Below are positions 37,026 through 45,179 of a stretch of 64,000 nt of DNA, one piece after another (position 1 is the first letter of the stretch; each line of letters opens with the position of its first letter). Origin of the DNA: Mesorhizobium japonicum MAFF 303099 (GTDB lineage: Bacteria > Pseudomonadota > Alphaproteobacteria > Rhizobiales > Rhizobiaceae); the NCBI RefSeq assembly GCF_000009625.1, contig NC_002679.1, positions 287,912 to 351,911 of the forward strand. Reading direction: 5' to 3'. The notes under the pieces were generated by a model. The model worked only from the letters and a program-made list of their open reading frames with translations, ran no database searches and was not told the DNA's origin. Made by a program: the position numbers and the translations under genes.

Positions 37026-38192
37026 ATGTTGACCTCGGTACGACCTGCCGATGTTGTACTCGAAATCGATCTCAGCGCAATTCAGGCGAACTTTCAGACT
37101 ATATCGGCTCTCGTTGGGCCACAGGTAAGGGTAGCCGCTGTCGTCAAAAGCGACGCCTACGGGCTTGGCTTGGTTAAGGTTGCAGGCGCGCTCATTGACG
37201 CCGGATGCGATCTGCTCTTCGTCGGCAATCTGCACGAAGCGTTGCTTCTGAGATCTTCCCACATTAGCGCGGCAGTTGCGGTTTTTTGTGATGAGTTTGC
37301 GAGGTATGGCGAACACTATCGATCGAACGGCCTCATACCAGTTGTGAACAATTCTGTCGAACTGGATGCCATTTGCGGCGCACGGGAGCCGCAAGCATAC
37401 TTCCTCAACGTGGAGACTGGGCTCTCTCGCCTTGGGCTCGCTTTCGATGATGTACGGCGCAGGTATCTTGGTGGTATCTTCAAGCGGCGTCCGCCTTCGG
37501 TCGTGCTCAGCCACCTCGCATGCAGCGAACGCGCTGGGGACGCAATGAATCTGCTACAATGGAACCGCTTTCGGGCGACGTCAGACCTGCTAAAACCGAC
37601 ACTTCTCAGTCTCGCGGCCTCCGCCGGTGTGTGGCTAGGGAAGCGCTATCACTTCGATATGGTGCGGGTGGGCTCGGCCCTTTACGGACTTAATAGTGCC
37701 GGCATCCGGCCAAATCCTTTAAAGCCCGTTGTCGGCGTCAAGGCAAAAACACTCGACGCGCGCAACGTAGCAAGGAGTGAGGCAGTTGGCTACGGTGCGA
37801 CTTTTCGAACGGGCCGAGCCAGCCGCCTAGCAATCGCCGGGATCGGCTACAAGCATGGCCTTCCATGGGCCTGCGCCAACAAGATATCCGTCCGGTTTGC
37901 TGGATATTCCGCTCCATTAGTCGGAAGGGTGTCCATGGAATACATAACAATCGATGTAACGGATGTTCCTGAAGCGCTTTGCGGTCCGGGTACGAATGTG
38001 GAACTGCTGAGTGACGATTTCACCGTCGATGACCTTGCCGCGTCCGCTGGCGTTCATCCACAAGAAGTGCTCACGCGGCTTGGTGTCGGTTGCGCAAGGC
38101 AGTATCTGGATGGTTCTTCTGCATCTGCGGGGTTCCCGGGCAATTTGACTAATGCGGGCCCTGGCCACGATCCGCGCGCCATCCTTGGCTAG
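37026..38192 (+). CDS. Alanine racemase family PLP enzyme
   Basis: A 388-residue fold-type III PLP racemase. The PLP lysine is in AAVVKSDAYGLGLVKVAGAL; the C-terminal beta domain has the second-base tyrosine region AVGYGATFRTG and RVSMEYITIDVTDVP. These match alanine/broad-specificity amino acid racemases and not the ornithine/lysine decarboxylases. The start at 37026 is chosen over 36966 for its position just before VVLEIDLSAI and the upstream GGAGAGCAAGG. First gene of an operon with EamA and HAD genes; in context it may invert an amino acid liberated by the neighbouring hydrolases (inference). Confidence 0.85.
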   Translation: MLTSVRPADVVLEIDLSAIQANFQTISALVGPQVRVAAVVKSDAYGLGLVKVAGALIDAGCDLLFVGNLHEALLLRSSHISAAVAVFCDEFARYGEHYRSNGLIPVVNNSVELDAICGAREPQAYFLNVETGLSRLGLAFDDVRRRYLGGIFKRRPPSVVLSHLACSERAGDAMNLLQWNRFRATSDLLKPTLLSLAASAGVWLGKRYHFDMVRVGSALYGLNSAGIRPNPLKPVVGVKAKTLDARNVARSEAVGYGATFRTGRASRLAIAGIGYKHGLPWACANKISVRFAGYSAPLVGRVSMEYITIDVTDVPEALCGPGTNVELLSDDFTVDDLAASAGVHPQEVLTRLGVGCARQYLDGSSASAGFPGNLTNAGPGHDPRAILG

Positions 38193-38212
38193 AGCGAAGA
38201 GGCCCGACTGCC

Positions 38213-39130
38213 TTGTTTCTAGATAGTTATACGAAAGGGCTTCTTTTTGTCACGATCTCTGCAGTCGCGTGGAGCACCGCAGGGCTGTTCGTCAGAGTTC
38301 TGCCACTTGACGCTTGGACAATTTTGTTCTGGCGCAGCCTGTTTGCAGCGGCTTTCCTGGCAATTCACCTCTTTGTAGATGGGCCAAGACATAGCCTCCG
38401 CCCAACAGCGCGAGGGGTGATTGTTGCAGCCTCGTTGGCAATCGCCCTGCTAGCGTTCATCCCCGCGTGTCAGTTAACCTCGATCGCCAATGTAGCAGCC
38501 CTCTATGGGACGACACCGGTCTTCACGGCTATCCTGGGGTGGCTTTGGCTGGGAGAGAAAATTCATCCTGCGACCATGTTGGCAATAGTAACGATGGCTG
38601 CAGGTGCCGGCGTGCTCGTCTGGGGCACAGGTCTAGACTCCGACTTTGTTGGCAACGCTCTTGCCGTCGCCATGACCTTCATGACCGCGTTTGTTGCTGT
38701 GTGTATCCGCCGGCACCGCAAAGAATCGCTTCTGGCTTCTATCTGCGCGGCCAACGTTTTCGTCTCACTGGTCAGCTTGTGCTTCGCTGCGCCGCTATCA
38801 CCAAGTCTGAAACATCTGGCATATCTTGCGCTTTTTGGCCTGGTGCAAGTGGGATTGGCTTTTGTGTTCTATTCGGCTGGCGCTCGTCGCGTTCCAGCTT
38901 CGCAAGCCTCCTTGATTGGAGCGCTAGAAACGCCGCTCGCTCCATTTTGGGTGTGGCTCGCATTCGGCGAAACACCCTCCGTGTCGACCCTCGTTGGGGG
39001 TGGGATCATTACTGCATCAACAGTTGGATACCTTCTAGCGATGGCCGGACTCGCGGCACGTAACGCTGACGTTTGGCCGTCTCAGGAGTTGCAGGAAGGC
39101 GTGAAAAAGGAAGCTAAGCTCAATGAATAA
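38213..39130 (+). CDS. EamA/DMT-family inner-membrane transporter
   Basis: A 305-residue protein with about ten hydrophobic segments and the internal duplication of the drug/metabolite transporter superfamily (AWSTAGLFVRVLPLDAWTIL; LYGTTPVFTAILGWLWLGEK; SQASLIGALETPLAPFWVWL). Such proteins usually export amino acids or related metabolites. The start is a TTG 20 bp after the racemase stop. It overlaps the following HAD gene by 8 bp. The substrate cannot be read from sequence. Confidence 0.85.
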   Translation: MFLDSYTKGLLFVTISAVAWSTAGLFVRVLPLDAWTILFWRSLFAAAFLAIHLFVDGPRHSLRPTARGVIVAASLAIALLAFIPACQLTSIANVAALYGTTPVFTAILGWLWLGEKIHPATMLAIVTMAAGAGVLVWGTGLDSDFVGNALAVAMTFMTAFVAVCIRRHRKESLLASICAANVFVSLVSLCFAAPLSPSLKHLAYLALFGLVQVGLAFVFYSAGARRVPASQASLIGALETPLAPFWVWLAFGETPSVSTLVGGGIITASTVGYLLAMAGLAARNADVWPSQELQEGVKKEAKLNE

Positions 39131-39998
39131 TTTGCAAGCGCCAATCATAATAGAAGGCATTGCGGCGGTCATAGAAAAGTATCGTGCCGTCATTCTTGAT
39201 CTATGGGGTGTCTTACACGACGGGAACGTTGCCTCTCCTCACGCGATCACTGCCCTGGATGCTTTGCGAAACAAGAAGATTGATATCTGTCTCCTTTCGA
39301 ACTCCCCCCGTCGTGCCTACCAGGTCGCTAAACACTTAAAGTCGATGGGAATAGAGCCATCTCAATATAACTATATTGTCACATCTGGAGAGTTGGTTTA
39401 CAAGGCGCTGGAAAATGCCTCAGACGACTGGCATAGAGCACTAGCAGCTCGCTACTTCCATATCGGACCACCTGAGCTGGCGGGCTTGCTCCGGGGGTTA
39501 GATCGGTTCGAGGTCTTTTCACCTCGGGACGCCGACTTTATTTTAACCACTGGGGGGAGCACTCAGCCGCCAGATGAAGTTGCGGCACTGTTGAAGGAAT
39601 GTGCTTCGCGCAAACTTCCAATGGTCTGCGCGAATCCCGATCTGGTCGTTCTAGTTGGCGATCAACTTGTTGTTTGTGCGGGGGCGCTCGCCGAGCAATA
39701 CGAAGCGTTGGGAGGGGAGGTTTTCTATCATGGAAAGCCGTATTCATCGGCTTACCGAAGCGCCCTCGACCTCCTCGGCTACGAAAGACATGAAGTGCTC
39801 GCAGTGGGTGATTCGCTACGGACCGACGTTGCGGGTGGTCGAAACGAGGGTATGGACGTGCTCTTCATCGCCAGCGGCATACATAGGGACGCTGCTGATG
39901 ACTTCAAAGCGGGCAAATTCCCCAGTGCGCTGCTCCAACAGGTCTTTGCCGGAGAACCAGTCGTTCCCACGTTCGCTGCTTCCCAATTTAGGTGGTAG
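39123..39998 (+). CDS. HAD-IIA family phosphatase (TIGR01459-like)
   Basis: A 291-residue cytosolic HAD hydrolase. Motif I is AVILDLWGVLHDG (second Asp replaced by Trp-Gly, as in this subfamily), motif II SNSPRRAYQVAKHLKSMG, and the acidic motif IV GDSLRTDVAGGRNEGMDVLF with an upstream HGKPYSSAY lysine. The cap domain is of type C2, like NagD/TIGR01459 proteins. Third in the racemase operon; a strong ribosome-binding site for a 21-codon frame follows immediately. Substrate unknown. Confidence 0.85.
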   Translation: MNNLQAPIIIEGIAAVIEKYRAVILDLWGVLHDGNVASPHAITALDALRNKKIDICLLSNSPRRAYQVAKHLKSMGIEPSQYNYIVTSGELVYKALENASDDWHRALAARYFHIGPPELAGLLRGLDRFEVFSPRDADFILTTGGSTQPPDEVAALLKECASRKLPMVCANPDLVVLVGDQLVVCAGALAEQYEALGGEVFYHGKPYSSAYRSALDLLGYERHEVLAVGDSLRTDVAGGRNEGMDVLFIASGIHRDAADDFKAGKFPSALLQQVFAGEPVVPTFAASQFRW

Positions 39999-40008
39999 GA
40001 GAGGAAAG

Positions 40009-40074
40009 GTGACGAGAACGACCACCCTTGGCAAGTTAATTGATTTCAAGGATGATCTCGATTTGAGAATCTGA
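40009..40074 (+). CDS. Very short frame behind a strong ribosome-binding site
   Basis: GTG start with GGAGAGGAAAG directly upstream, encoding MTRTTTLGKLIDFKDDLDLRI. It begins 10 bp after the HAD stop. The quality of the start compared with the tiny length suggests the broken-off beginning of a fourth operon gene, or a leader peptide. Confidence 0.35.
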   Translation: MTRTTTLGKLIDFKDDLDLRI

Positions 40075-40333
40075 GCCGACGGATTTGGACAACCACGGTG
40101 CGCGTCGATATAGAGTTTTTCACGATGCCGCCCGGATCAGTTCCACCGCGGCCGAATACTTGGTCACGGTTCTCAAGCGTCTACGCAGCAGGTTGAACTT
40201 GATGGATGGCTGGCGAGAGCAATTCGAGGGTCGCCCCAGGTGAGCGATTGGGCCTCCTCGACAGTCCTCATCGATGAGGCCACGGGTCGCATCTCGAAAG
40301 CCGTACTCGCGGAAGTCTATCGGTAGTGGATGC
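40075..40333. other. Interval with possible gene debris
   Basis: 260 bases between convergent operons. Short frames such as AEYLVTVLKRLRSRLNLMDG look protein-like but are interrupted. No terminator hairpin is obvious. Confidence 0.3.
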
Positions 40334-41482
40334 CTATGTGCATGAAGCCCAGAGGTACGGTTCGATGTTTCGTTTTATAAGAACTGCTCCAAGTCCGGGC
40401 CCGTTGGGCATTTCAAAGTATCCAGAACTGATCGACGGCGGATTCTCAAGAACCTCAACATATCCGTCATCCGCCTTAAAAGCAGGATAATGCTCGTGGA
40501 TCATAAAATTCGTGATATTAGCCTCAAGCTGGAGCGTTGCAGTTTCAATTAGGCTGCTTCCGCACACATGTGGAGCTACACGCATATTGTATGCTTCTGC
40601 CATTGCGCAAATCTTCTTCGTCTCCATCAAGCCTCCCGCCGTTCCAATATCAGGCTGGATAATCCCGCAAGCCTGCAACTCGAAGATCTTACGGAACCCA
40701 AATCTGGTATAGACACGTTCTCCAACCGCTATCGGCAAGGGAATTTGTTCCGAAATTACTTTCAGCGCCCCGTTGTCGAATGGATCGCATGGCTCTTCTA
40801 CAAAGCAAATATCGAGCTCACCGATTTTTCGGCAAAACCGAATCGTCTCATCGGTAGTCAAGCCCCCACTGAGATCGACCATGAGCTCAATTTCGGGCCC
40901 GGCCGCATCACGGACAGCCTTGACCCGGCGGTATGCAAGCTCAATTGCTTCGGCGGACATCGATCGTCGTGTCACGTGCTGTAAAGCCGAGCCGACCCGC
41001 TGTGCCAAAGGGTAGAATTTGAGCGCCCCATACCCCTCCTTCAGAGGGCGTTCTACCGCCCGGGCAAATTCGTCCGGCGTGTCAGCCGCACCGTACCAAC
41101 CGTTCGCGTAGGCGCGCACACGGTCCCGGATTTTTCCGCCGAAAAGCTCATAAACGGGGACCCCGAGACATTTGCCTTTGATGTCCCACAGAGCCTGCTC
41201 TATCGCGCTGATGCCGGCAAAGATAATCGCACCACCATTCTTTGCCCAAAATGAATGATCATACATTGTTGACCACAGCTCTTCGATCCGAGATGGGTCT
41301 TTGCCGATTAAGAATCTTTCCGAGAGATCCTTGATCATCCCTGCCGCTGCGGTCCCGCCAACGCCATAGGCTATTCCCGCCTCGCCAGCCCCCGTTATGC
41401 CTTCGTCCGTCGAGATTTCAACCAAGACAGGATGGAGGCGGCCAGATTTGAGCAAATAGATATTTACACCAGTAATTTTCAT
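40334..41482 (-). CDS. Mandelate racemase / muconate lactonizing enzyme family protein
   Basis: A 382-residue enolase-superfamily enzyme. Metal ligands are Asp in ELMVDLSGGLTTDET, Glu in CFVEEPCDPFD and Glu in VGERVYTRFGFR; the catalytic His is in RVAPHVCGSSLIETA, placing it in the mandelate-racemase subgroup, mostly acid-sugar dehydratases and racemases. The usual KxK is seen as ALKFYP, with one lysine. The start at 41482 (MKITGVNIYLLK) has GAGG five bases upstream. It follows the C45 gene by 28 bp in the same operon. Confidence 0.87.
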   Translation of the reverse strand: MKITGVNIYLLKSGRLHPVLVEISTDEGITGAGEAGIAYGVGGTAAAGMIKDLSERFLIGKDPSRIEELWSTMYDHSFWAKNGGAIIFAGISAIEQALWDIKGKCLGVPVYELFGGKIRDRVRAYANGWYGAADTPDEFARAVERPLKEGYGALKFYPLAQRVGSALQHVTRRSMSAEAIELAYRRVKAVRDAAGPEIELMVDLSGGLTTDETIRFCRKIGELDICFVEEPCDPFDNGALKVISEQIPLPIAVGERVYTRFGFRKIFELQACGIIQPDIGTAGGLMETKKICAMAEAYNMRVAPHVCGSSLIETATLQLEANITNFMIHEHYPAFKADDGYVEVLENPPSISSGYFEMPNGPGLGAVLIKRNIEPYLWASCT

Positions 41483-41510
41483 AGTCGCCTCGCAATCCGA
41501 TGGTGTGAGC

Positions 41511-42542
41511 TTAAAGGCTGATGCGCTGATACTCGGTCGCTGAGGGCATTCCTCGAACCAGAAACAAGGTTCTGTTCCGGCACTGCATGACGACCGAAAA
41601 GGCCGTCTGAGTCGGCTCACGCAAAGAGGTCTGCTTGCAGACCGAGTCAGGTGCATTGGTCCGATCCCGAAGAATATCCATGACCTCGCAGGCGTCTGCG
41701 CAGCCTGCTTCTCGCATCTTCAGAACCTCGAGGCGCTTCTGGCTCGACGGATATTGCCTGGCCAAAAGCTCAGCATCTTCGTCAGCGCGAATTTGATCAT
41801 TCAAGGCATGATTGGTGTGAGCAAGGAATGAACCTGATCTGCACACCGACACGCCATGTCTCGCAGAGACCTCTATCGAGGCGATTTTGTTTGACGCATC
41901 GCCGAAAAGATATGCCCGACCAGCCATATGCGGCAGCGACTTTGCCGCTTCGACTGCTGCATTCACGTCCGGGCAGCCAAGAAAAACGCGGCGAACGATT
42001 TGGCTTGGAATTCCATCGCAACGTGACTTCAAGACAAGGTCATTGTTGACGAAACCAAAGCCCGCTCGGTTGAACCCTACCCAACCGAGGGCACCTACGG
42101 CTGCCACGGTGGCGAATTCGAAGCCACTTGTACCGACATGAATGAAAAGGGCCTGTTCCACATCGCTCCCGAGCGGCCCGTCCCAGTTCTGTGCAATCAG
42201 CGCTCCGTCACGCGTTTGCACTGCCAGACCACTGCAGCCCGTCGCCGTAGGCGACGCAAGAAGTTCAAATGAGCTGCGCAGGACGATACCCGACACCTCG
42301 CGGCCGGCACCGTCTGCGATTCCGCGCAACTCGGTTCCAACATGAGGAGCCATCACATCGATCGTCGCCAGAACATCGCTGGCGCGCTTGTGTGCTTGGG
42401 ACAAATCCGCGGCTGACAAGGATGCTAAACGACGGTCCAAGGCCTGACTGATTAGGTCAGCGAACCGATTGCCATGCTGAAAACCACGTTCGTATGGAGA
42501 TCCCGACAATACCATAATTGGAATAGGTAGCGCAAACGCCAT
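41511..42542 (-). CDS. C45 family autoproteolytic acyltransferase/hydrolase
   Basis: A 343-residue Ntn-hydrolase of the acyl-CoA:6-aminopenicillanate acyltransferase-like (peptidase C45) family. The predicted nucleophile after self-cleavage is Cys in PTATGCSGLAVQTRDG; GALIAQNWDGPL and FNRAGFGFVNNDLVL are typical downstream segments. It begins SGSPYERGFQHGNRFADLIS, as in family members. No signal peptide, so it is probably cytosolic and cleaves an N-acyl bond. A 21-bp palindrome lies 54 bp upstream of its start. Confidence 0.85.
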   Translation of the reverse strand: MAFALPIPIMVLSGSPYERGFQHGNRFADLISQALDRRLASLSAADLSQAHKRASDVLATIDVMAPHVGTELRGIADGAGREVSGIVLRSSFELLASPTATGCSGLAVQTRDGALIAQNWDGPLGSDVEQALFIHVGTSGFEFATVAAVGALGWVGFNRAGFGFVNNDLVLKSRCDGIPSQIVRRVFLGCPDVNAAVEAAKSLPHMAGRAYLFGDASNKIASIEVSARHGVSVCRSGSFLAHTNHALNDQIRADEDAELLARQYPSSQKRLEVLKMREAGCADACEVMDILRDRTNAPDSVCKQTSLREPTQTAFSVVMQCRNRTLFLVRGMPSATEYQRISL

Positions 42543-42595
42543 CGTAATCGCGGCCTTTGTCAGTACGAAAATTACTAGCCTGTCTTAGCCCTCCA

Positions 42596-42616
42596 AATTT
42601 TCTTGTCAAGAAAATT
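42596..42616 (-). promoter_or_regulatory. Palindromic operator in front of the C45-MR operon
   Basis: AATTTTCTTG-T-CAAGAAAATT, perfect 10-bp arms around one base. On the minus strand the centre reads TTGACA, a consensus -35 directed at the C45 gene, with TAAGAC 16 bases further as a possible -10. An almost identical palindrome precedes the M24 gene. Confidence 0.8.
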
Positions 42617-43788
42617 CAAGTGTCGCCTGCAACTTGGGCTAGTGCGCTGATCTCCTTGACCAGACCACTACGCCAGGCGCCCTCCTTTTCCATCTCTTCA
42701 AAAACCTGGCGGGACTTTGCGCGCCACGCCTTTACCCCGACATTACACAAAACCGCTCCGTCCTCCTCCAATAGGGCAGGCAAAAGATCACACGTGTGGC
42801 CAAGCAAATTCGAACAAAATTCTGCAGCCTCGATGGCAGCTTGTTCCAGCCCGGTTTGAATGTGCGGAGCGAGAATTTGATAACGCTGTAGGTTCATTGC
42901 AAATGTCAGGTCGAGCGGCCGGTAGTCCAATGCTGTCATGAACCGAGCAAATCGCGTGAAACGCATGCTCACAACATGACTGAGATTGGTAATCATCGCT
43001 GAAAATTTGCCGTCCTGGAGCGCGTCCCCCACCTCATTCCACGGGACAACTACAGGTCGGCAGCCCATAATCTCGAGATAGCGGAACATGGTATCGTTTT
43101 CAGGGCACCTTATGGGCAAGTCTCTTAGGTCATCCGGAGATAAGATAGGGGTCCGCGATAACAAAACTAGGGAAGGGCCCCGCTTCCACTTCAAGCTCGG
43201 ATTTAGCAGTTCGACCGAATTGCTTCGGAGAGCCTGCCTGACTTCTCGATCAAACAAGGAGCTCTCCGAAAATCGTTCCAGATGCTTTTCATCGTCGAAG
43301 CAAAACGGGAGTGATGCTAGTTTGACGGGATCCGAATAGTGCTGAAAAAACCCCAGGCTTTCGACAAAAATGTCAATAATTCCATTGACGAGGGCTCGCA
43401 CTTGAGTTTCAGCGGGACCAAGTTGGCCCCCGGGAAATACCGAAATCGCAAGATCGTATCCTGTTTTTTGGCTGACTAGGGACGAGAACATCTCGATAGC
43501 TCTGCCCTCAGGATCCCAAGACGGTACCAGAGTGCCCAAACAACGCGGCATTTCAGAATCCGACTGAAGAAAATATTGCGCTGATCGGTCCAATTCCAGG
43601 CCGAAACGCACTAAAGCTGCGATCGACGCCGGGGCCTTTCCCGTTTCAAGCTTCGATAGCTGCGACACAGACATGCCGACCTTTCCAGCGAGGGCCTCGA
43701 GACTAAGGCTCTTGGCCTTCCGGGCCTCGCGCAGCCGCTTTCCAACCATGCCATTGATCTGTTTTTCCACTTCGGATCTTGCGTCCAT
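42616..43788 (-). CDS. XRE-family regulator fused to a TRAP/DctP-type solute-binding domain
   Basis: A 390-residue protein. Residues about 12-66 form a Cro/CI helix-turn-helix (GKRLREARKAKSLSLEALAG, VGMSVSQLSKLETGKAPAS). From about residue 80 the sequence follows the DctP/TRAP solute receptor family: GYDLAISVFPGGQLG, AETQVRALVNGIIDIF, KLASLPFCFDDEKHLERF, and VVPWNEVGDALQDGKFSAMI. No signal peptide precedes it, so the receptor fold must act in the cytosol as a ligand sensor. The start at 43788 has AGGAG six bases upstream. It lies between two operons that carry matching palindromes. No TRAP permease gene is nearby. Confidence 0.88.
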   Translation of the reverse strand: MDARSEVEKQINGMVGKRLREARKAKSLSLEALAGKVGMSVSQLSKLETGKAPASIAALVRFGLELDRSAQYFLQSDSEMPRCLGTLVPSWDPEGRAIEMFSSLVSQKTGYDLAISVFPGGQLGPAETQVRALVNGIIDIFVESLGFFQHYSDPVKLASLPFCFDDEKHLERFSESSLFDREVRQALRSNSVELLNPSLKWKRGPSLVLLSRTPILSPDDLRDLPIRCPENDTMFRYLEIMGCRPVVVPWNEVGDALQDGKFSAMITNLSHVVSMRFTRFARFMTALDYRPLDLTFAMNLQRYQILAPHIQTGLEQAAIEAAEFCSNLLGHTCDLLPALLEEDGAVLCNVGVKAWRAKSRQVFEEMEKEGAWRSGLVKEISALAQVAGDT

Positions 43789-43931
43789 TACCGCTCCTGC
43801 GCGCTTGCTTCGATCGCGGCCGCTACACTGCACCTAACGCGTGTGGGGGAAGGCAGGGGAAATCTCTGGGCCGCTTTGTTCACCCCTAACACGTCCCGAT
43901 CGGAAAAAACAGATGGTAGCAGATGCACAAG

Positions 43932-43952
43932 AATTTTCTTGACAAGAAAATA
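43932..43952 (+). promoter_or_regulatory. Palindromic operator in front of the M24-HutI-ABC operon
   Basis: AATTTTCTTG-A-CAAGAAAATA, one mismatch from perfect symmetry. On the plus strand its centre is TTGACA, pointing at the M24 gene. It lies between the divergent regulator and M24 starts, so it could also mediate autoregulation. Confidence 0.8.
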
Positions 43953-44039
43953 AAGTCATGTGCCCATAGGCGGCATCAAGGCCCGTGATCGACACAGCGC
44001 CATACTTAGAGAGAAGATAAAGCCGTGACTGGACGGAAT

Positions 44040-45179
44040 ATGGCGTTTTCGCCTCAAGAATATCGAGAAAGGCTGGCAAAGGTCCAAAACGCCATTCAAC
44101 AGCGCGGGATGGTTGGCCTGCTCGTGCATTCGCCGCATAATATCTGCTATCTCACCGGCTATCACACCTCGGGCTTTTTCGCTTACCAGGTCCTGTTCGT
44201 CCCCGCCGACGGCGAGCCGCTGTTATTGGTCCGTGAACTGGAACGGACCAATGCTGACGAGTATTCATGGCTGGCTCTCGACCGGCAGGCCGTTTATCTC
44301 GACAACGAAGATCCGGCTTCCGTGACGGGTCGGTGGTTGGCTGAACTTGGATGGACGGCAGCCAGCGACCCAATCGGTGTCGAAAAAACCTGCTTCAATT
44401 TGGCAGTAAGAGACTACGAGGAGCTTTGCCATGCTGCGAGGCCGAATAAAGTAGTCGATGGGTCAGGTATCGTCGGTCGCGTGCGGCTCATCAAATCGTC
44501 GCAGGAGATCGCTTATGCGCGTCGAGCTGCCGAAATAACCGACATTGCGATGCGTACAGGACTTGAGGCCCTCGCCGTCGGGAAAGAAGAACTCGAAATC
44601 GCAGCGGCGATCCAGGAACAACAAGTCCTAGGCGGTTCCGAGTACACAAGCCTGCCGAACTACCTTTCATCTGGTTATAGAATGAGGATCGGTCATGCCA
44701 CGCCGACCGAGAAGGTGATCGAGGCCGGCGACCTCCTCAAATTCGAGATCACCAGTTGCGTGAAGCGTTACAGCGCAGCGATGATGCGCACTGCGGTGAT
44801 GGGCGCGCCGAGTGCCGAAATTGCTCAGGCCGCTGATCTGCTGATAAGCTGCCAGGACCGTGCCTTCAGCATCATGAAGCCAGGCGCAATTGCTGGCGAA
44901 GTCGACGCGGCCGTACGTCAACCGGTCTTAGAGGCAGGACTTCGGAAAACCTATTATCCGCGTGTTGGCTATTCCTTGGGCATCGGCTTCCCCCCCGTTT
45001 CCGGTGAGTGGGAAGTATGCGACTTCATGGCAGGCGATACTTGGCTGCTCCAGGCGGGGATGATCTTTCACATGCTCGTCAATGCCAACGGCATCTCCTT
45101 CAGCGAGACTATTCTGGTGACGGAAACGGGTTCGGAACGCCTGACTTCCCTGCCGCGGGAGCTGTACATTGCCCAATAA
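44040..45179 (+). CDS. M24 'pita-bread' hydrolase, creatinase/ectoine-hydrolase-like
   Basis: A 379-residue protein with an N-terminal creatinase domain (QQRGMVGLLVHSPHNICYLT) and a C-terminal pita-bread domain. The five metal ligands of aminopeptidase P are mostly replaced: FEITSCVKRYSAAMMRT has Glu and Ala where the two Asp occur, GYSLGIGFPP has Tyr for His, and MIFHMLVNANG has His for Glu. The His in MRIGHATPTEK, equivalent to the catalytic His of creatinase, is kept. It is therefore probably a metal-independent amidine/cyclic-amide hydrolase like creatinase or ectoine hydrolase (DoeA). Start 44040 or the GTG at 44025. Confidence 0.82.
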   Translation: MAFSPQEYRERLAKVQNAIQQRGMVGLLVHSPHNICYLTGYHTSGFFAYQVLFVPADGEPLLLVRELERTNADEYSWLALDRQAVYLDNEDPASVTGRWLAELGWTAASDPIGVEKTCFNLAVRDYEELCHAARPNKVVDGSGIVGRVRLIKSSQEIAYARRAAEITDIAMRTGLEALAVGKEELEIAAAIQEQQVLGGSEYTSLPNYLSSGYRMRIGHATPTEKVIEAGDLLKFEITSCVKRYSAAMMRTAVMGAPSAEIAQAADLLISCQDRAFSIMKPGAIAGEVDAAVRQPVLEAGLRKTYYPRVGYSLGIGFPPVSGEWEVCDFMAGDTWLLQAGMIFHMLVNANGISFSETILVTETGSERLTSLPRELYIAQ

